Source: Bacteroidetes bacterium UBA7692 (lineage in GTDB: Bacteria; Bacteroidota; Bacteroidia; Chitinophagales; LD1). From it: a DNA stretch of 18,742 bases. Below the pieces are notes generated by a model that saw only the letters and a program-made list of their open reading frames with translations, was not told the DNA's origin and searched no databases. The stretch is taken from positions 1-18,742 of the forward strand of contig DLGO01000152.1 in assembly GCA_002482725.1 (NCBI GenBank), in the 5' to 3' direction. This document shows, piece after piece, positions 1-8,600 of this stretch (position 1 is its first letter; every line of letters begins with the position of its first letter). Made by a program: the position numbers and the translations under genes.

Positions 1-271
1 ATATATCGCCTTCATGTATATCGGGCACTTTAAGTGAATCGTTGCCAGGGTCGCTGGCCAGGGTAGCACCTACGGTAAACAGCCTATCCTGAATTTCTTT
101 CAGCAGCTCGCGCTGCTTTTCGTCTGTAAGCACATCGCGCACCAGGCCCACGTAGGAGTTCAGTTCATCTACCGTGCCATACGACTCTATGCGCAGCGCA
201 CTCTTCATTACGCGTTTGCCGCCAAACAAAGATGTTTCGCCTATATCTCCAGTCTTGGTATATATTTTCAT
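1..271 (-). CDS. Corrinoid (cob(I)alamin) adenosyltransferase, PduO-type, partial (C-terminus off window)
   Basis: Translating the complement from the ATG at 271 gives an open frame of 90 codons that runs off the left edge. The N-terminus reads MKIYTKTGDIGETSLFGG, then RIESYGTVDELNSYVG. This is the characteristic start of PduO/ATR-family ATP:cob(I)alamin adenosyltransferases, whose TKTGD..TSL.GG segment contributes to ATP binding. The enzyme transfers the adenosyl group of ATP to cob(I)alamin to make coenzyme B12, in the cytosol. Only about half of a typical protein of roughly 180-190 residues is visible. It lies 19 bp after the ABC ATPase gene on the same strand, so the two are probably co-transcribed. 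The family call is firm from the N-terminal motif; the catalytic C-terminal half is not visible. Confidence 0.9.
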   Translation of the reverse strand, partial: MKIYTKTGDIGETSLFGGKRVMKSALRIESYGTVDELNSYVGLVRDVLTDEKQRELLKEIQDRLFTVGATLASDPGNDSLKVPDIHEGDI

Positions 272-290
272 GGTGCTTGCAGTTTAAGTA

Positions 291-1001
291 TTAACGCTCT
301 TGCAGGTGGCTTACGGGTTCGTTTACCTGATCGGTTTCTATCAATCCATCACGCAGCCTTAGTATGCGGCGGGCATGGCGGGCTATATCCTCCTCGTGTG
401 TCACCAGAATTACCGTATTGCCCTTGTTATTTATCTCTTCAAATATGTTCATGATCTCGTAGCTGGTCTTGGTGTCCAGGTTACCTGTAGGTTCATCGGC
501 CAGTATTATAGATGGATTGTTGACCAACGCACGCGCTATGGCTACACGCTGGCGCTGCCCACCCGATAGCTGATTGGGCTTATGATCCATACGGTCCTTC
601 AGACCTACCATTTCCATTACCTGCTCTGCACGCTCTTTGCGCTCTCTGGCGCCTAAGCCTGCATACACTAATGGCAGGGCAACATTCTCTAAAGAGGATA
701 ACCTTGGCAACAGATTGAAGGTCTGAAATACGAACCCAATTTCCTTATTCCGCACAAATGCCAGTTCGTCATCGGTCATCTGGCTCACCTCCTTGCTGTT
801 TAGTACATAAGAGCCCGAGCTAGGCGTATCCAAACAGCCCAAAATATTCATGAGCGTACTTTTGCCCGAGCCGGAAGGGCCCATAAGCGCTACGTACTCG
901 TTTTTATTGATGGTAAGGGATACGTCTTTCAGCGCAGCAATAATCTGCGAACCCATGTCGTATTCCTTTTTTATATGCTTAATGGATATTACTTCGTTCA
1001 T
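291..1001 (-). CDS. ABC transporter ATP-binding protein, MacB/LolD-like
   Basis: This 236-residue protein is a single complete ABC nucleotide-binding domain. Visible motifs are Walker A GPSGSGKST (41-49), the Q-loop Gln at about 93 (FVFQTFNLLP), the LSGGQ signature (145-149), Walker B IILADEPTGNLD (about 165-176) and the H-loop His in VTHE (about 202). The phrases GPSGSGKSTLMNILGCLD and FQTFNLLPRLS are typical of the MacB/LolD branch. That branch powers tripartite efflux or lipoprotein release with FtsX-type permeases at the inner membrane. No permease is encoded in the window; the neighbours are a transketolase half upstream (17 bp gap) and the adenosyltransferase downstream (19 bp gap). The partner is therefore elsewhere or beyond the left edge, and the substrate cannot be deduced. 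Confidence 0.92.
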   Translation of the reverse strand: MNEVISIKHIKKEYDMGSQIIAALKDVSLTINKNEYVALMGPSGSGKSTLMNILGCLDTPSSGSYVLNSKEVSQMTDDELAFVRNKEIGFVFQTFNLLPRLSSLENVALPLVYAGLGARERKERAEQVMEMVGLKDRMDHKPNQLSGGQRQRVAIARALVNNPSIILADEPTGNLDTKTSYEIMNIFEEINNKGNTVILVTHEEDIARHARRILRLRDGLIETDQVNEPVSHLQER

Positions 1002-1018
1002 ACTGCTGTATTTGTAGG

Positions 1019-1855
1019 TTAGTTGGCGGCCAGTCTGGCAAGGCAGGTGTTGTGTACCAAATCTATTTCGCTGATAACTGCATCATAGTGCTCATCTTTC
1101 ATAGGCAGGTAATGGCAATCTACCTGGTCTTCGAACTCTTTCCAGCCATTGCCCTTAACCGTATTGCAGATAATAGCCAATGGCTTTGCAGCACCGGATG
1201 CGCGGTAGTTGCGGTAAGTAGAATCAAGCGAATCGAAGTCATGCCCATCTGCCTCAAATACTTCGAAGCCAAAGGCTTCCAGTTTCTTATCCAGTGGGTC
1301 CAGCTTCATTACATCTTCTGTTCTGCCGAAGCCCTGCAGGCGGTTGCGGTCTACCAGCCATACCACATTGGTTAATTGGTGGTGCGCTATAAACAATGCG
1401 GCCTCCCATGTGCTACCCTCGTTTATCTCACCATCGCTGGTGATACAGAATACCTGCTTGTTGTTCTTTTTCAGTTTTGCCGCAAGGCCAAAACCTGCTG
1501 CAAGACCCAAGCCGTGGCCCAGGCTACCTGTGGCAAAAGGTATACGCTTGATCTTATTTGCAGGCGGGTGCGCCGCCAGGTAAGTATCGTTTTTGTAGAA
1601 AGTGGCAATATCGGCATCTGACAAAATACCTTCCTCTGCCAAAGTGCTGTACAACACTGCCGCAGCGTGTCCTTTGGATAGCACCACTTCATCTTTATCG
1701 TCCATCCAGCCGAAGCGGGTAATGGTCATCATTTCTGCGCAGGAAAGGGAACAACCTACGTGCCCTGCATTGGCGGCCTTATACATACCCAAAAAGCGTT
1801 TTTTGATGCTTTGGGCTTTGCCTAAAAGGTCGCTGTGTTTTTCTATACTAAGCAT
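1019..1855 (-). CDS. Transketolase, N-terminal (thiamine-diphosphate-binding) subunit
   Basis: The 278-residue protein matches only the N-terminal, pyrophosphate-binding half of transketolase. Recognisable blocks are AGHVGCSLSCAE (about 30-41), LSKGHAAAVLYS (59-70), ATGSLGHGLGLAAG (108-121) and the cofactor/Mg motif SDGEINEG (140-147), followed by WLVDRN. The first Gly of the usual GDG is Ser here. Full-length transketolase is about 650 residues, so this is a split-type subunit that needs a C-terminal (pyrimidine-binding) partner to transfer two-carbon ketol units in the non-oxidative pentose phosphate pathway. No partner gene lies on either side: panB is 71 bp upstream and the ABC ATPase 17 bp downstream. 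The reading frame is intact from an ATG to a stop, so it is not an obvious pseudogene. Confidence 0.87.
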   Translation of the reverse strand: MLSIEKHSDLLGKAQSIKKRFLGMYKAANAGHVGCSLSCAEMMTITRFGWMDDKDEVVLSKGHAAAVLYSTLAEEGILSDADIATFYKNDTYLAAHPPANKIKRIPFATGSLGHGLGLAAGFGLAAKLKKNNKQVFCITSDGEINEGSTWEAALFIAHHQLTNVVWLVDRNRLQGFGRTEDVMKLDPLDKKLEAFGFEVFEADGHDFDSLDSTYRNYRASGAAKPLAIICNTVKGNGWKEFEDQVDCHYLPMKDEHYDAVISEIDLVHNTCLARLAAN

Positions 1856-1926
1856 GTGTGCAAGATAAGAATTTTGGTTGTGTGCAAGTTGGGGTAAACC
1901 CTTGTTACACCAGCCTACAACAATTT

Positions 1927-2742
1927 TTAATACTGCTCCTCTGAATTAGGAAAATCGCTGCGCTTAACATCAGTAACATAAGCGGCAACGGCTTTTTCAA
2001 TTTCTTCAGACAAGTTTACATACTGGCGCAGGAATCTGGGCTTAAACTCTTTGGTAATGCCCAGCATGTCGTGGCTTACCAATACCTGCCCGTCTGCGCT
2101 ACCACCGGCACCAATACCAATAGTTGGAATAGTAAGTGCTTTGGTCACTTTTTCGGTAAGGTTTGCAGGTATTTTCTCCAACACCAGGGCAAAGCAGCCC
2201 AGCTTATCCAGCAGCATGGCATCGTCTATCAGCTTTTGCGCCTCCTGCTCTTCTTTGGCGCGCACGGTATAGCTACCAAACTTATAGATACTTTGCGGTG
2301 TAAGGCCAAGGTGGCCCATAACAGGGATACCAGCGGTAAGGATACGCTCGACCCCTTCTTTTATTTCTGCTCCACCCTCCAGCTTCACGGCATGTGCGCC
2401 GGACTCCTTCATGATGCGGATGGCACTTTCCAATGCGAGGCGCGAATTTCCCTGATAGGTACCAAAAGGTAGATCTACCACTACCAAAGCACGGGTAACT
2501 CCACGCACCACACTGGTAGCATGGTATATCATCTGGTCAAGGGTAATGGGCAAGGTAGTCTCGTGACCTGCCATAACATTACTGGCAGAATCGCCTACCA
2601 ATATCACATCTATACCCGCTGCATCTATGATGCGCGCCATGGAATAGTCATAAGCGGTAAGCATAGCTATTTTAATCCCCTTGTCCTTAAAGTCCTGAAG
2701 GGTTTGTACGGTTATCCTTTTAATCTCTTTGTGAACAGACAT
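1927..2742 (-). CDS. panB: 3-methyl-2-oxobutanoate hydroxymethyltransferase (ketopantoate hydroxymethyltransferase)
   Basis: This 271-residue TIM-barrel enzyme matches PanB over its whole length. It transfers a hydroxymethyl group from 5,10-methylene-tetrahydrofolate to 2-oxoisovalerate, giving ketopantoate, the first committed step to pantothenate and CoA. Key residues by family alignment are Asp51 in LVGDS, Asp90 in VVDLPFG and Glu122 in VKLEGG (magnesium ligands), and Glu189 in LVLEK (catalytic base). The LTAYDYSMARI N-terminus and IGIGAG (208-213) are also family hallmarks. panC and panD are not in the window. The gene sits 35 bp after the thioesterase gene and 71 bp before the transketolase half, all on the minus strand. 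Confidence 0.96.
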   Translation of the reverse strand: MSVHKEIKRITVQTLQDFKDKGIKIAMLTAYDYSMARIIDAAGIDVILVGDSASNVMAGHETTLPITLDQMIYHATSVVRGVTRALVVVDLPFGTYQGNSRLALESAIRIMKESGAHAVKLEGGAEIKEGVERILTAGIPVMGHLGLTPQSIYKFGSYTVRAKEEQEAQKLIDDAMLLDKLGCFALVLEKIPANLTEKVTKALTIPTIGIGAGGSADGQVLVSHDMLGITKEFKPRFLRQYVNLSEEIEKAVAAYVTDVKRSDFPNSEEQY

Positions 2743-2777
2743 GTTCTATTTGTTTTTATACTAAAATGCTGAATAAA

Positions 2778-3203
2778 TTACGGGCGGTCTATAACTGCCA
2801 GGGTAAGGCGGCTAACGCAAACGAGCTTGCCATCTTCTGTTTTTATCTGAATATCCCACACATGCGTGCTGCGGCCCACATGTATCGGGCGTACTGTACC
2901 AACCACATAGCCACTGCGCACGGAGCTTATGTGGTTTGCATTTATCTCAAGCCCTACCACTATTTTCTTTTCAAGGTCTACACAAAATGAGCCTGCCACA
3001 CTGCCCAGCGTTTCTGCCAATACGCAGGAAGCGCCACCATGCAAAATACCATAAGGCTGGTGCGTGCGGGTATCGACCGGCATGCGCATTACGATGAAGT
3101 CGTCGCCTATTTCCAGGGTTTCTATACCCAGGTGGTTAGGTAAGCCTCCTCCCCTGCTGCCATTCAATAGTTCCAGTGTAGGGGTTGTTTTCCAGATTGC
3201 CAT
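2778..3203 (-). CDS. Hotdog-fold thioesterase, PaaI/YdiI (MenI)-like
   Basis: The 141-residue protein has the size and motifs of a single hotdog domain. GILHGGASCVLAETLGS (about 52-68) carries the HGG turn (55-57) and the Glu at about 64 that acts as catalytic base in YdiI/EntH-type acyl-CoA thioesterases. The C-terminal part HVGRSTHVWDIQIKTEDGKLVC fits the second substrate-binding strand pair. Relatives hydrolyse 1,4-dihydroxy-2-naphthoyl-CoA (menaquinone synthesis) or other aromatic acyl-CoAs. No men or paa genes are nearby, so the substrate is open. The gene lies 66 bp after rsmE and 35 bp before panB, probably in the same transcript. Confidence 0.88.
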   Translation of the reverse strand: MAIWKTTPTLELLNGSRGGGLPNHLGIETLEIGDDFIVMRMPVDTRTHQPYGILHGGASCVLAETLGSVAGSFCVDLEKKIVVGLEINANHISSVRSGYVVGTVRPIHVGRSTHVWDIQIKTEDGKLVCVSRLTLAVIDRP

Positions 3204-3269
3204 TTACTTGCTTTAAACCGTAAAGATTTTGTTTTTATTCGATATTGTAAGGACGAACTACCACCTTAC

Positions 3270-3971
3270 TTATTTTTCGTTCCAGATTTTGGCAATCGCT
3301 GCCGCGTAAATACCTGCGGTTTCGGTGCGAAGACGCGCCTTGCCAAGTGTTACGGAAGTATAACCTGTTTCTTTTGCCAGTGCAATTTCCTCTTTGGTAA
3401 AATCGCCCTCGGGACCTATGAGCATGATAAAGGGTTGTGATTTATAGTTACCCTCCAGCGTAGATATATCTACGGTAGAATCTTCGAGGTGTGCCATCAG
3501 CCCATTGGGATTATCTTTCAGGAAAGCTGAGAGCGAAACTGAAGGGTTCAATTTCGGCAACTGATAACGGAGCGACTGCTTGCAGGCACTCAGTATCACC
3601 TTTTGCAGGCGATCGGCCTTTACCTCTTTGCGCTCGCTGCGGGCGCAGATGATGGGGGTAATTTCTGCAACGCCGAGCTCTGTAGCTTTCTCCAAAAACC
3701 ATTCGTAGCGCTCCATTTGCTTGGTTGGCGCTATGGCTATGTGCAACAAAGTGTTGCTGCCCGAGTCTTCCAACTGGTCCTTTACATGAACGCTAACTTC
3801 GCGCTTGCCTACGGCCACCACCACAGCATGGAATGCCGAGCCGGTGCCATTAAAGACACGGATGGTTTCACCTGCTTTTATTCGCAGAACATGTGCGGCA
3901 TGATGCGCTTCCTCTTCATTGAGTTGAATAAGGGCATTGACAGCAGCATCCGGCGCGTAAAAAATGTTCAT
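3270..3971 (-). CDS. rsmE: 16S rRNA (uracil1498-N3)-methyltransferase RsmE
   Basis: This 233-residue protein matches RsmE, a SPOUT-class methyltransferase that makes m3U1498 in 16S rRNA using S-adenosylmethionine. The N-terminal PUA-like part contains EEAHHAAHVLRIKAGE (about 20-35). The trefoil-knot part contains KATELGVAEITPI (about 95-107), ACKQSLR (129-135), the SAM-loop IGPEGDFT (185-192) and LGKARLRTETAG (209-220, the family's LG..ILR.ETA block). Length and motif order are normal. It is the first gene of the minus-strand run and diverges from the L,D-transpeptidase gene across 61 bp that hold a candidate Bacteroidota-type promoter. Confidence 0.95.
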   Translation of the reverse strand: MNIFYAPDAAVNALIQLNEEEAHHAAHVLRIKAGETIRVFNGTGSAFHAVVVAVGKREVSVHVKDQLEDSGSNTLLHIAIAPTKQMERYEWFLEKATELGVAEITPIICARSERKEVKADRLQKVILSACKQSLRYQLPKLNPSVSLSAFLKDNPNGLMAHLEDSTVDISTLEGNYKSQPFIMLIGPEGDFTKEEIALAKETGYTSVTLGKARLRTETAGIYAAAIAKIWNEK

Positions 3972-3987
3972 CTATACTTTTCTAAAG

Positions 3988-4017
3988 CAAAGATGATGAA
4001 ATATACAATCGTAACAA
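3988..4017 (-). promoter_or_regulatory. Candidate Bacteroidota-type promoter for rsmE
   Basis: Read on the minus strand, CATCTTTG (complement of 3988-3995) lies 19 bases after TTG (complement of 4015-4017). This resembles the Bacteroidota -7 (TAnnTTTG) and -33 (TTG) elements at a usual spacing, with one mismatch at the first -7 base. The -7 element ends 16 bases before the rsmE start codon. It is the best promoter match seen in the window, but rests on sequence similarity only. Confidence 0.4.
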
Positions 4018-4032
4018 GCGTTATTCATTTTC

Positions 4033-4642
4033 ATGAGAAAAAACCTGCTCGCCCTCTCTATCCTTTTGCTGGTAGCTTGTGACTACCAGGCGCAAACGCC
4101 TGTACCAAGCCTGAATAAGGAACGCACCAAGACCAAGGCAACTAATGCACTGACCTTTTGCAAGGAGCACAAATACAATACGCAATTTTGCATACTGGTT
4201 GACATGAGCCTGCATTCGGGTTTGAACCGAATGATAGTATGGGATTTTGCTAAAGACACTATAGAATATGCCTGCCCTGTGAGCCATGGCTGCTGTGGTA
4301 ATCCGTGGGGTTTTACTTTATCGAAAAACGCAGCACAATTCAGTAATAAGGATGGCAGCCACTGCAGTGCCTTGGGCAAATACAAAATAGGCAGCAGGGG
4401 CTACAGTAACTGGGGTATACACGTAAACTACCTGATGCACGGACTGGAAAAAAACCAACAATGCTGCACTGGCGAGACAAATAGTGTTGCACTCGTGGGA
4501 AGAAGTAAAAGATACCTCATGCTATCCACAGGGTACACCAGAGGGATGGGGTTGCCCTGCTGTATCTAACAGCAGCATGAAGTACATAGATGCCAAGCTA
4601 AAGAATGAGAAGGTGCCAGTGCTGATGTGGATATACAACTAA
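4033..4642 (+). pseudogene. Murein L,D-transpeptidase catalytic-domain (PF13645/YkuD_2-type) lipoprotein, frameshifted
   Basis: The frame opening at 4033 starts with a lipoprotein signal (LLLVAC, Cys at residue 16). It continues through family-like blocks: ILVDMSLHSGLNRM (about 54-67), CPVSHG, FSNKDGSHCSALGKY and GYSNWGIHVNYLMHGLEK (to residue 140). After a run of seven A's (4448-4454) the frame turns to nonsense and stops at 4569. The +1 frame from the same point continues the family exactly: TNNAALARQIVLHSWEEV, then TPEGWGCPAVS with the expected catalytic Cys, ending at TAA 4642. Removing one A would give an intact protein of 202 residues. As read, the catalytic His and Cys region is lost. 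Explanations are real inactivation, an assembly error, or transcriptional slippage in the A-tract. It ends 3 bp from the convergent mltG stop. Confidence 0.82.
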
Positions 4643-4645
4643 ATG

Positions 4646-5668
4646 CTACCTGATATTCATGGCGTTCAGCTTTTTCTGGTAGGCGCGCGCTACCTTTAGC
4701 TGGTCGTCGTAGTTGGAAGAGAATATGGAGTAGCCGCTCATATCGGGGTTAGCACAGAAATAGAGGTAGTTGGTACTCTCGGCATTCAGTACAGCATCTA
4801 TAATGCTTTGCTTGGGCATATAGATAGGACCCGGAGGCAGGCCAGTATTCTTGTAAGTATTGAAAGGCGACTCCACATCCTTGTGAAAGTTGGTAACTCG
4901 GCGCGCATCGAAATCGCGGGTAGCGTAAACCAGTGTAGGGTCGGCCTGTAGCGGCATGTTGATGCGCAACCTGTTGAGGTATACACTGGCAACAGTTGGC
5001 GCCTCCTTGGTTTTCATCACTTCCTTTTCTACTATGCTGGCCAGGGTAATCACTTCTGTCTTGCTCATTTTCAGCGCAGCTGCTTTCGCCAGGCGGGCAG
5101 GCGTCCAGAATTTCTCATTGGCTTTGGTCATTTTCTTCATGAAGCCATCAAAAGATGTGTTCCACCAAAACTCGTAGTTATCTGTAATGAAATGGGTTAG
5201 TATCGTATTGGTATCAAGGCCAAGCGAATGGGTGAATGAGTCGCTGAACAGCTTCTCTGCTACATCGGCAGAGTCGAGCTCCAGGGTGCGGCCCACCAGC
5301 GAAGCAAAGTCCTCTTTAGTACGGATATTATAAATAACCAACTGAACAGGCTCCTGTATGCCTGCGCGCAGCATGTTTACTATCCGGCGGTTGTTCATCC
5401 TGGAAGTAAATACATAATGGCCCGACTTAACTGCCGCAGGGTATTTCTTCAACTCTGCCACCAGGCCAAAGCTCCATGTGTTTTTAATGATGTTCTTTTC
5501 GGCCATCAGTTGCAATACATCGGAGTAGGTAGAGCCTGTAGGTATATTCAGTACAATGCGCTTTTCGGCATTGACGTTTGGCGCAAGAAAAGCAGTATAG
5601 CCAACAAAGGCACCAGCAACAGCACCAACCAATAATAACAACAGGATTATATTCCGCAACGCCTTCAT
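4646..5668 (-). CDS. mltG: Endolytic transglycosylase MltG
   Basis: The 340-residue protein has an N-terminal membrane anchor (about residues 7-28) followed by a periplasmic YceG/MltG domain. The catalytic segment is ITLASIVEKE (about 207-216), where the first Glu of EKE (about 214) is the presumed catalytic acid by comparison with E. coli MltG. Further conserved blocks are VYLNRL....PLQADPTLVYA (about 228-248) and FNTYKNTGLPPGPI (about 268-281). MltG cleaves nascent glycan strands in the inner membrane and is thought to set their length. It follows porW/sprE by 24 bp on the same strand, so the two are probably one transcript, and it converges on the broken L,D-transpeptidase gene. Length is normal for the family. 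Confidence 0.94.
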   Translation of the reverse strand: MKALRNIILLLLLVGAVAGAFVGYTAFLAPNVNAEKRIVLNIPTGSTYSDVLQLMAEKNIIKNTWSFGLVAELKKYPAAVKSGHYVFTSRMNNRRIVNMLRAGIQEPVQLVIYNIRTKEDFASLVGRTLELDSADVAEKLFSDSFTHSLGLDTNTILTHFITDNYEFWWNTSFDGFMKKMTKANEKFWTPARLAKAAALKMSKTEVITLASIVEKEVMKTKEAPTVASVYLNRLRINMPLQADPTLVYATRDFDARRVTNFHKDVESPFNTYKNTGLPPGPIYMPKQSIIDAVLNAESTNYLYFCANPDMSGYSIFSSNYDDQLKVARAYQKKLNAMNIR

Positions 5669-5692
5669 ACAGCTAATATATACTTTGGACGA

Positions 5693-8600
5693 TTACCTGT
5701 ACTTCCAATCGAAGAACTTATCATAAACCTCTACACCGGTCTCGTTTAGTAGAATAGACAAGTTGCCCTGCGACACTACGGAAGCAGACATTTTGGTGGT
5801 CTTGATATCGGATAGCAGTTCAGGCTTAGCTATAAATGCATTGTAATACTCCATAGCAAGTTCAGCACTTTTGAATATGCGGACCACGAGCAGTTTCCGG
5901 TCTGTGTCCAATACTATCTGCCGCACGGTAAGCTTATTGGCAGCAAACAACTCTGCATTAAAGGTATTGAGTTTGGCAATTGCCGCGCTCACCATTTGTG
6001 TCGTCACTGTGGCATCGTTCAGGTATACAATTAACTGGTGCTGCGCATTTGGCTCATACTTATAGGGCGAAATAACTGTATCGGGCTTGGCGGGCTTGGG
6101 GGCAACCACTACTGCGGGTACACCCTTCTTTCCACCCGTTGTATCTACTACACCTCCTTTAGTAACAACTCCACCTTTCTTTGACGTATCGGCTGCAACA
6201 CCCTGTACCGTATTAAAGGTCATGGTATCTACTCCATTTTTACCATTCTGCAATTGTTGCATAATGGCCTGTGCCTGTGCGGATTTTTGCTCGTCAGTTA
6301 AGTTCTGCAACCCTGCTTTCGCATTCATTGAATCGCGCAGGGCACGGGAGGTATCTTTGCTCAAGTCTACCATAGGCAATGACGATTTATTAAGGTCGGC
6401 AAGCAATTGCTCCGCCGTTGTCTTTACCTGTGCATCGTCTGTTTTAGCTACTATTTTATTCAGGGCCTGTGTGTAATCCTCGAGCCTGTTCTCTTTAGCC
6501 AGGATAAGGGCATTCAGCAAATCGAACTTGCCTTTCAGGGTATTTGGTTTAAAGCGCACATCGGCCATCAAAATCTTATCGGAAGCAGATGCTAAGGCAC
6601 CGCTCATATAATCTGTATAGGTGCTGGCGTAGTAAGTATTGATCGCATTCTCCTTTTCGCGCTCCTGCTCCAGGTAGTTGGCATTCTGCAGCAATGCAGC
6701 AATCTTGCTATCGGGGTATTCGCTGATAATGCGGTTGCGGTATTCCTCTGCCCTGCCTGTGTTCTTGGTATAGTTATTGGCTATCAGGTATATATTATAG
6801 TATGTCTCAAGGGATAGCCTGTGCTTGGCATAGCGGCGGTTCAGGTCATCGAAAGCGTTAAGCGCCTTACGGTAGTTTTTTAGCTCGTCCTTATATATTG
6901 TACCTATAGAATATAGTGCACCAATGATCTTATCATCAGAAGCTGCCATAGCTTCGGAGGTAGCAGGTATACTTGCCAATAACTGCTCCTCCTCGCTAAG
7001 CGATTTTTGATCAGTACCTTTTGTACCTGCTGCCGGTTTTTTAGCACCTGCTTTTGTAGTATCGTCTGTAGCTGCGTTTACGTTTGCTTCTTCTTCACCA
7101 CCAGAGGTTGAGCCCTTATTGCTGCGGCGCCAGTTCTCTTCGTATTTGCGTTTGCCCCAACGCTTCAGGAAGTCGTTGTAGCCCATAGCGCGTGATGAAG
7201 TATTGTAAAAGTAAAAGCTGGAAGTGGTAGCCGGTGCAGGTACTCCATTTGCCGGCGCAGGATTAGTATTGCCTTTGTCAAACTGATTTTTGGAATCATT
7301 GATAGCATTATTTGCTTCCTCTTCAGCTTCGCGTTTTTTCTCTATTGATTTCCTTACGAAAGCCTCGCGGTCTTCCTTCGACATTTTTCCCAGCTTTTGA
7401 ACGCTGTCTTCGTAAGCTACTATTTTCAACTGCTCTACCAGGCGGGTCAATACCTTATTGCGGGTATCTACGCTTTCGAACTCCGGAGCCTCCTTGCTCA
7501 TTACAGTAAGGGAACTATCGTAGTAGCCGTGCGATTTTTCGTACTGCTCATCCTCGTAGTCCATATCACCCAACTTTTTGTAGCTAAGCGCCTGTTGTTC
7601 GGTATTGGAAGTGCTGTTGCGGATAGACTTGATGAAGTTTTTGCGGGCAGAGATACGGTCGCTTTCGCTCAGGTTTATTTCACCCAGCTCATAATATATC
7701 TGGTCGAGGTAGTCTTTGAACTTGCCATCACGCGACATTTTTACCAGCAGGGATTTAATCTCTGCCGAAGAGCCACCACCTTTGCGGCCAAGGTTTGCCT
7801 TGCGTATCTTGGCATAGAACTCCATATCGTAGTTAGGACGCAGCTTCAATACTTTTGAGTACTCAGCAGAAGCGCGGGCATAATCGCCACGGGCTTCGTA
7901 GCATTGGGCCAAAACGAAGGTAGGGCGTGTTTTTATGCGCTTCTTCTTTTTAGCCTTTACCAGGAATTTCTCCAAAGGAGCAATGGCAGAGCTGTAATTT
8001 TTATTCCTTACATATATATCTGCCTCTGTAAGCAGTAGCTCTTTATCATAATCCTGATAGAACCTGTTATCAGCACGGGCAAAAGCCACTACGGCTTCTG
8101 CTTCTGTATATTTTTTCTGCAGGGTGTATGTTTTGGTCAACCATATCAAAGCCTCGGAGCGCGACGACTCATGAATCCAAAGCGAGCGCTTGGGGCGATT
8201 GTCTATAGGCTTCAGGGCGGTGCTTCCGTCTTTATTCTTTATGGTTTTGTACTCCGGCTTTTTCTTGCCTTTTTTCTTTTTAACCTTAACCGCGTCATTG
8301 TATTTTTTTCCACGGTCCTTTTGTACCGCTATATAATCAACCCCGTCTTTGTACTTGGTCGAGATGAATTTGAAGGTTTGGGCGGCTTTGTCGTAGTCGG
8401 CTTTCAGGTAGCTGGCCTTGCCTATAAGCAGGAAGTGGTCGTCGCTATAGTTGGCATAAGGATGCAACTGGATGGCCTGGGTACTGCGCTTGATGATATC
8501 ATCGGCATCGCTGGCATAAGTGGCAGACTCCTTGCTATCGCTGTAAGTAAAAACAGGGATTACCTCCTTGAAATTGTCCTTATGGCCGGCATCCAGGGTT

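Noticed and set aside
3247..3269. Hairpin GTAAGG/CCTTAC directly after rsmE as a terminator
   Set aside because: The arms are only six bases with an 11-base loop and no U-run follows on the minus strand; the next gene is 66 bp on and probably co-transcribed.
4448..4455. A AAA AAC heptamer, a classic -1 ribosomal slippery site, at the L,D-transpeptidase frameshift
   Set aside because: A -1 shift here reaches TAG after nine further codons. The frame that continues the family is +1, so classic -1 frameshifting cannot restore the protein.
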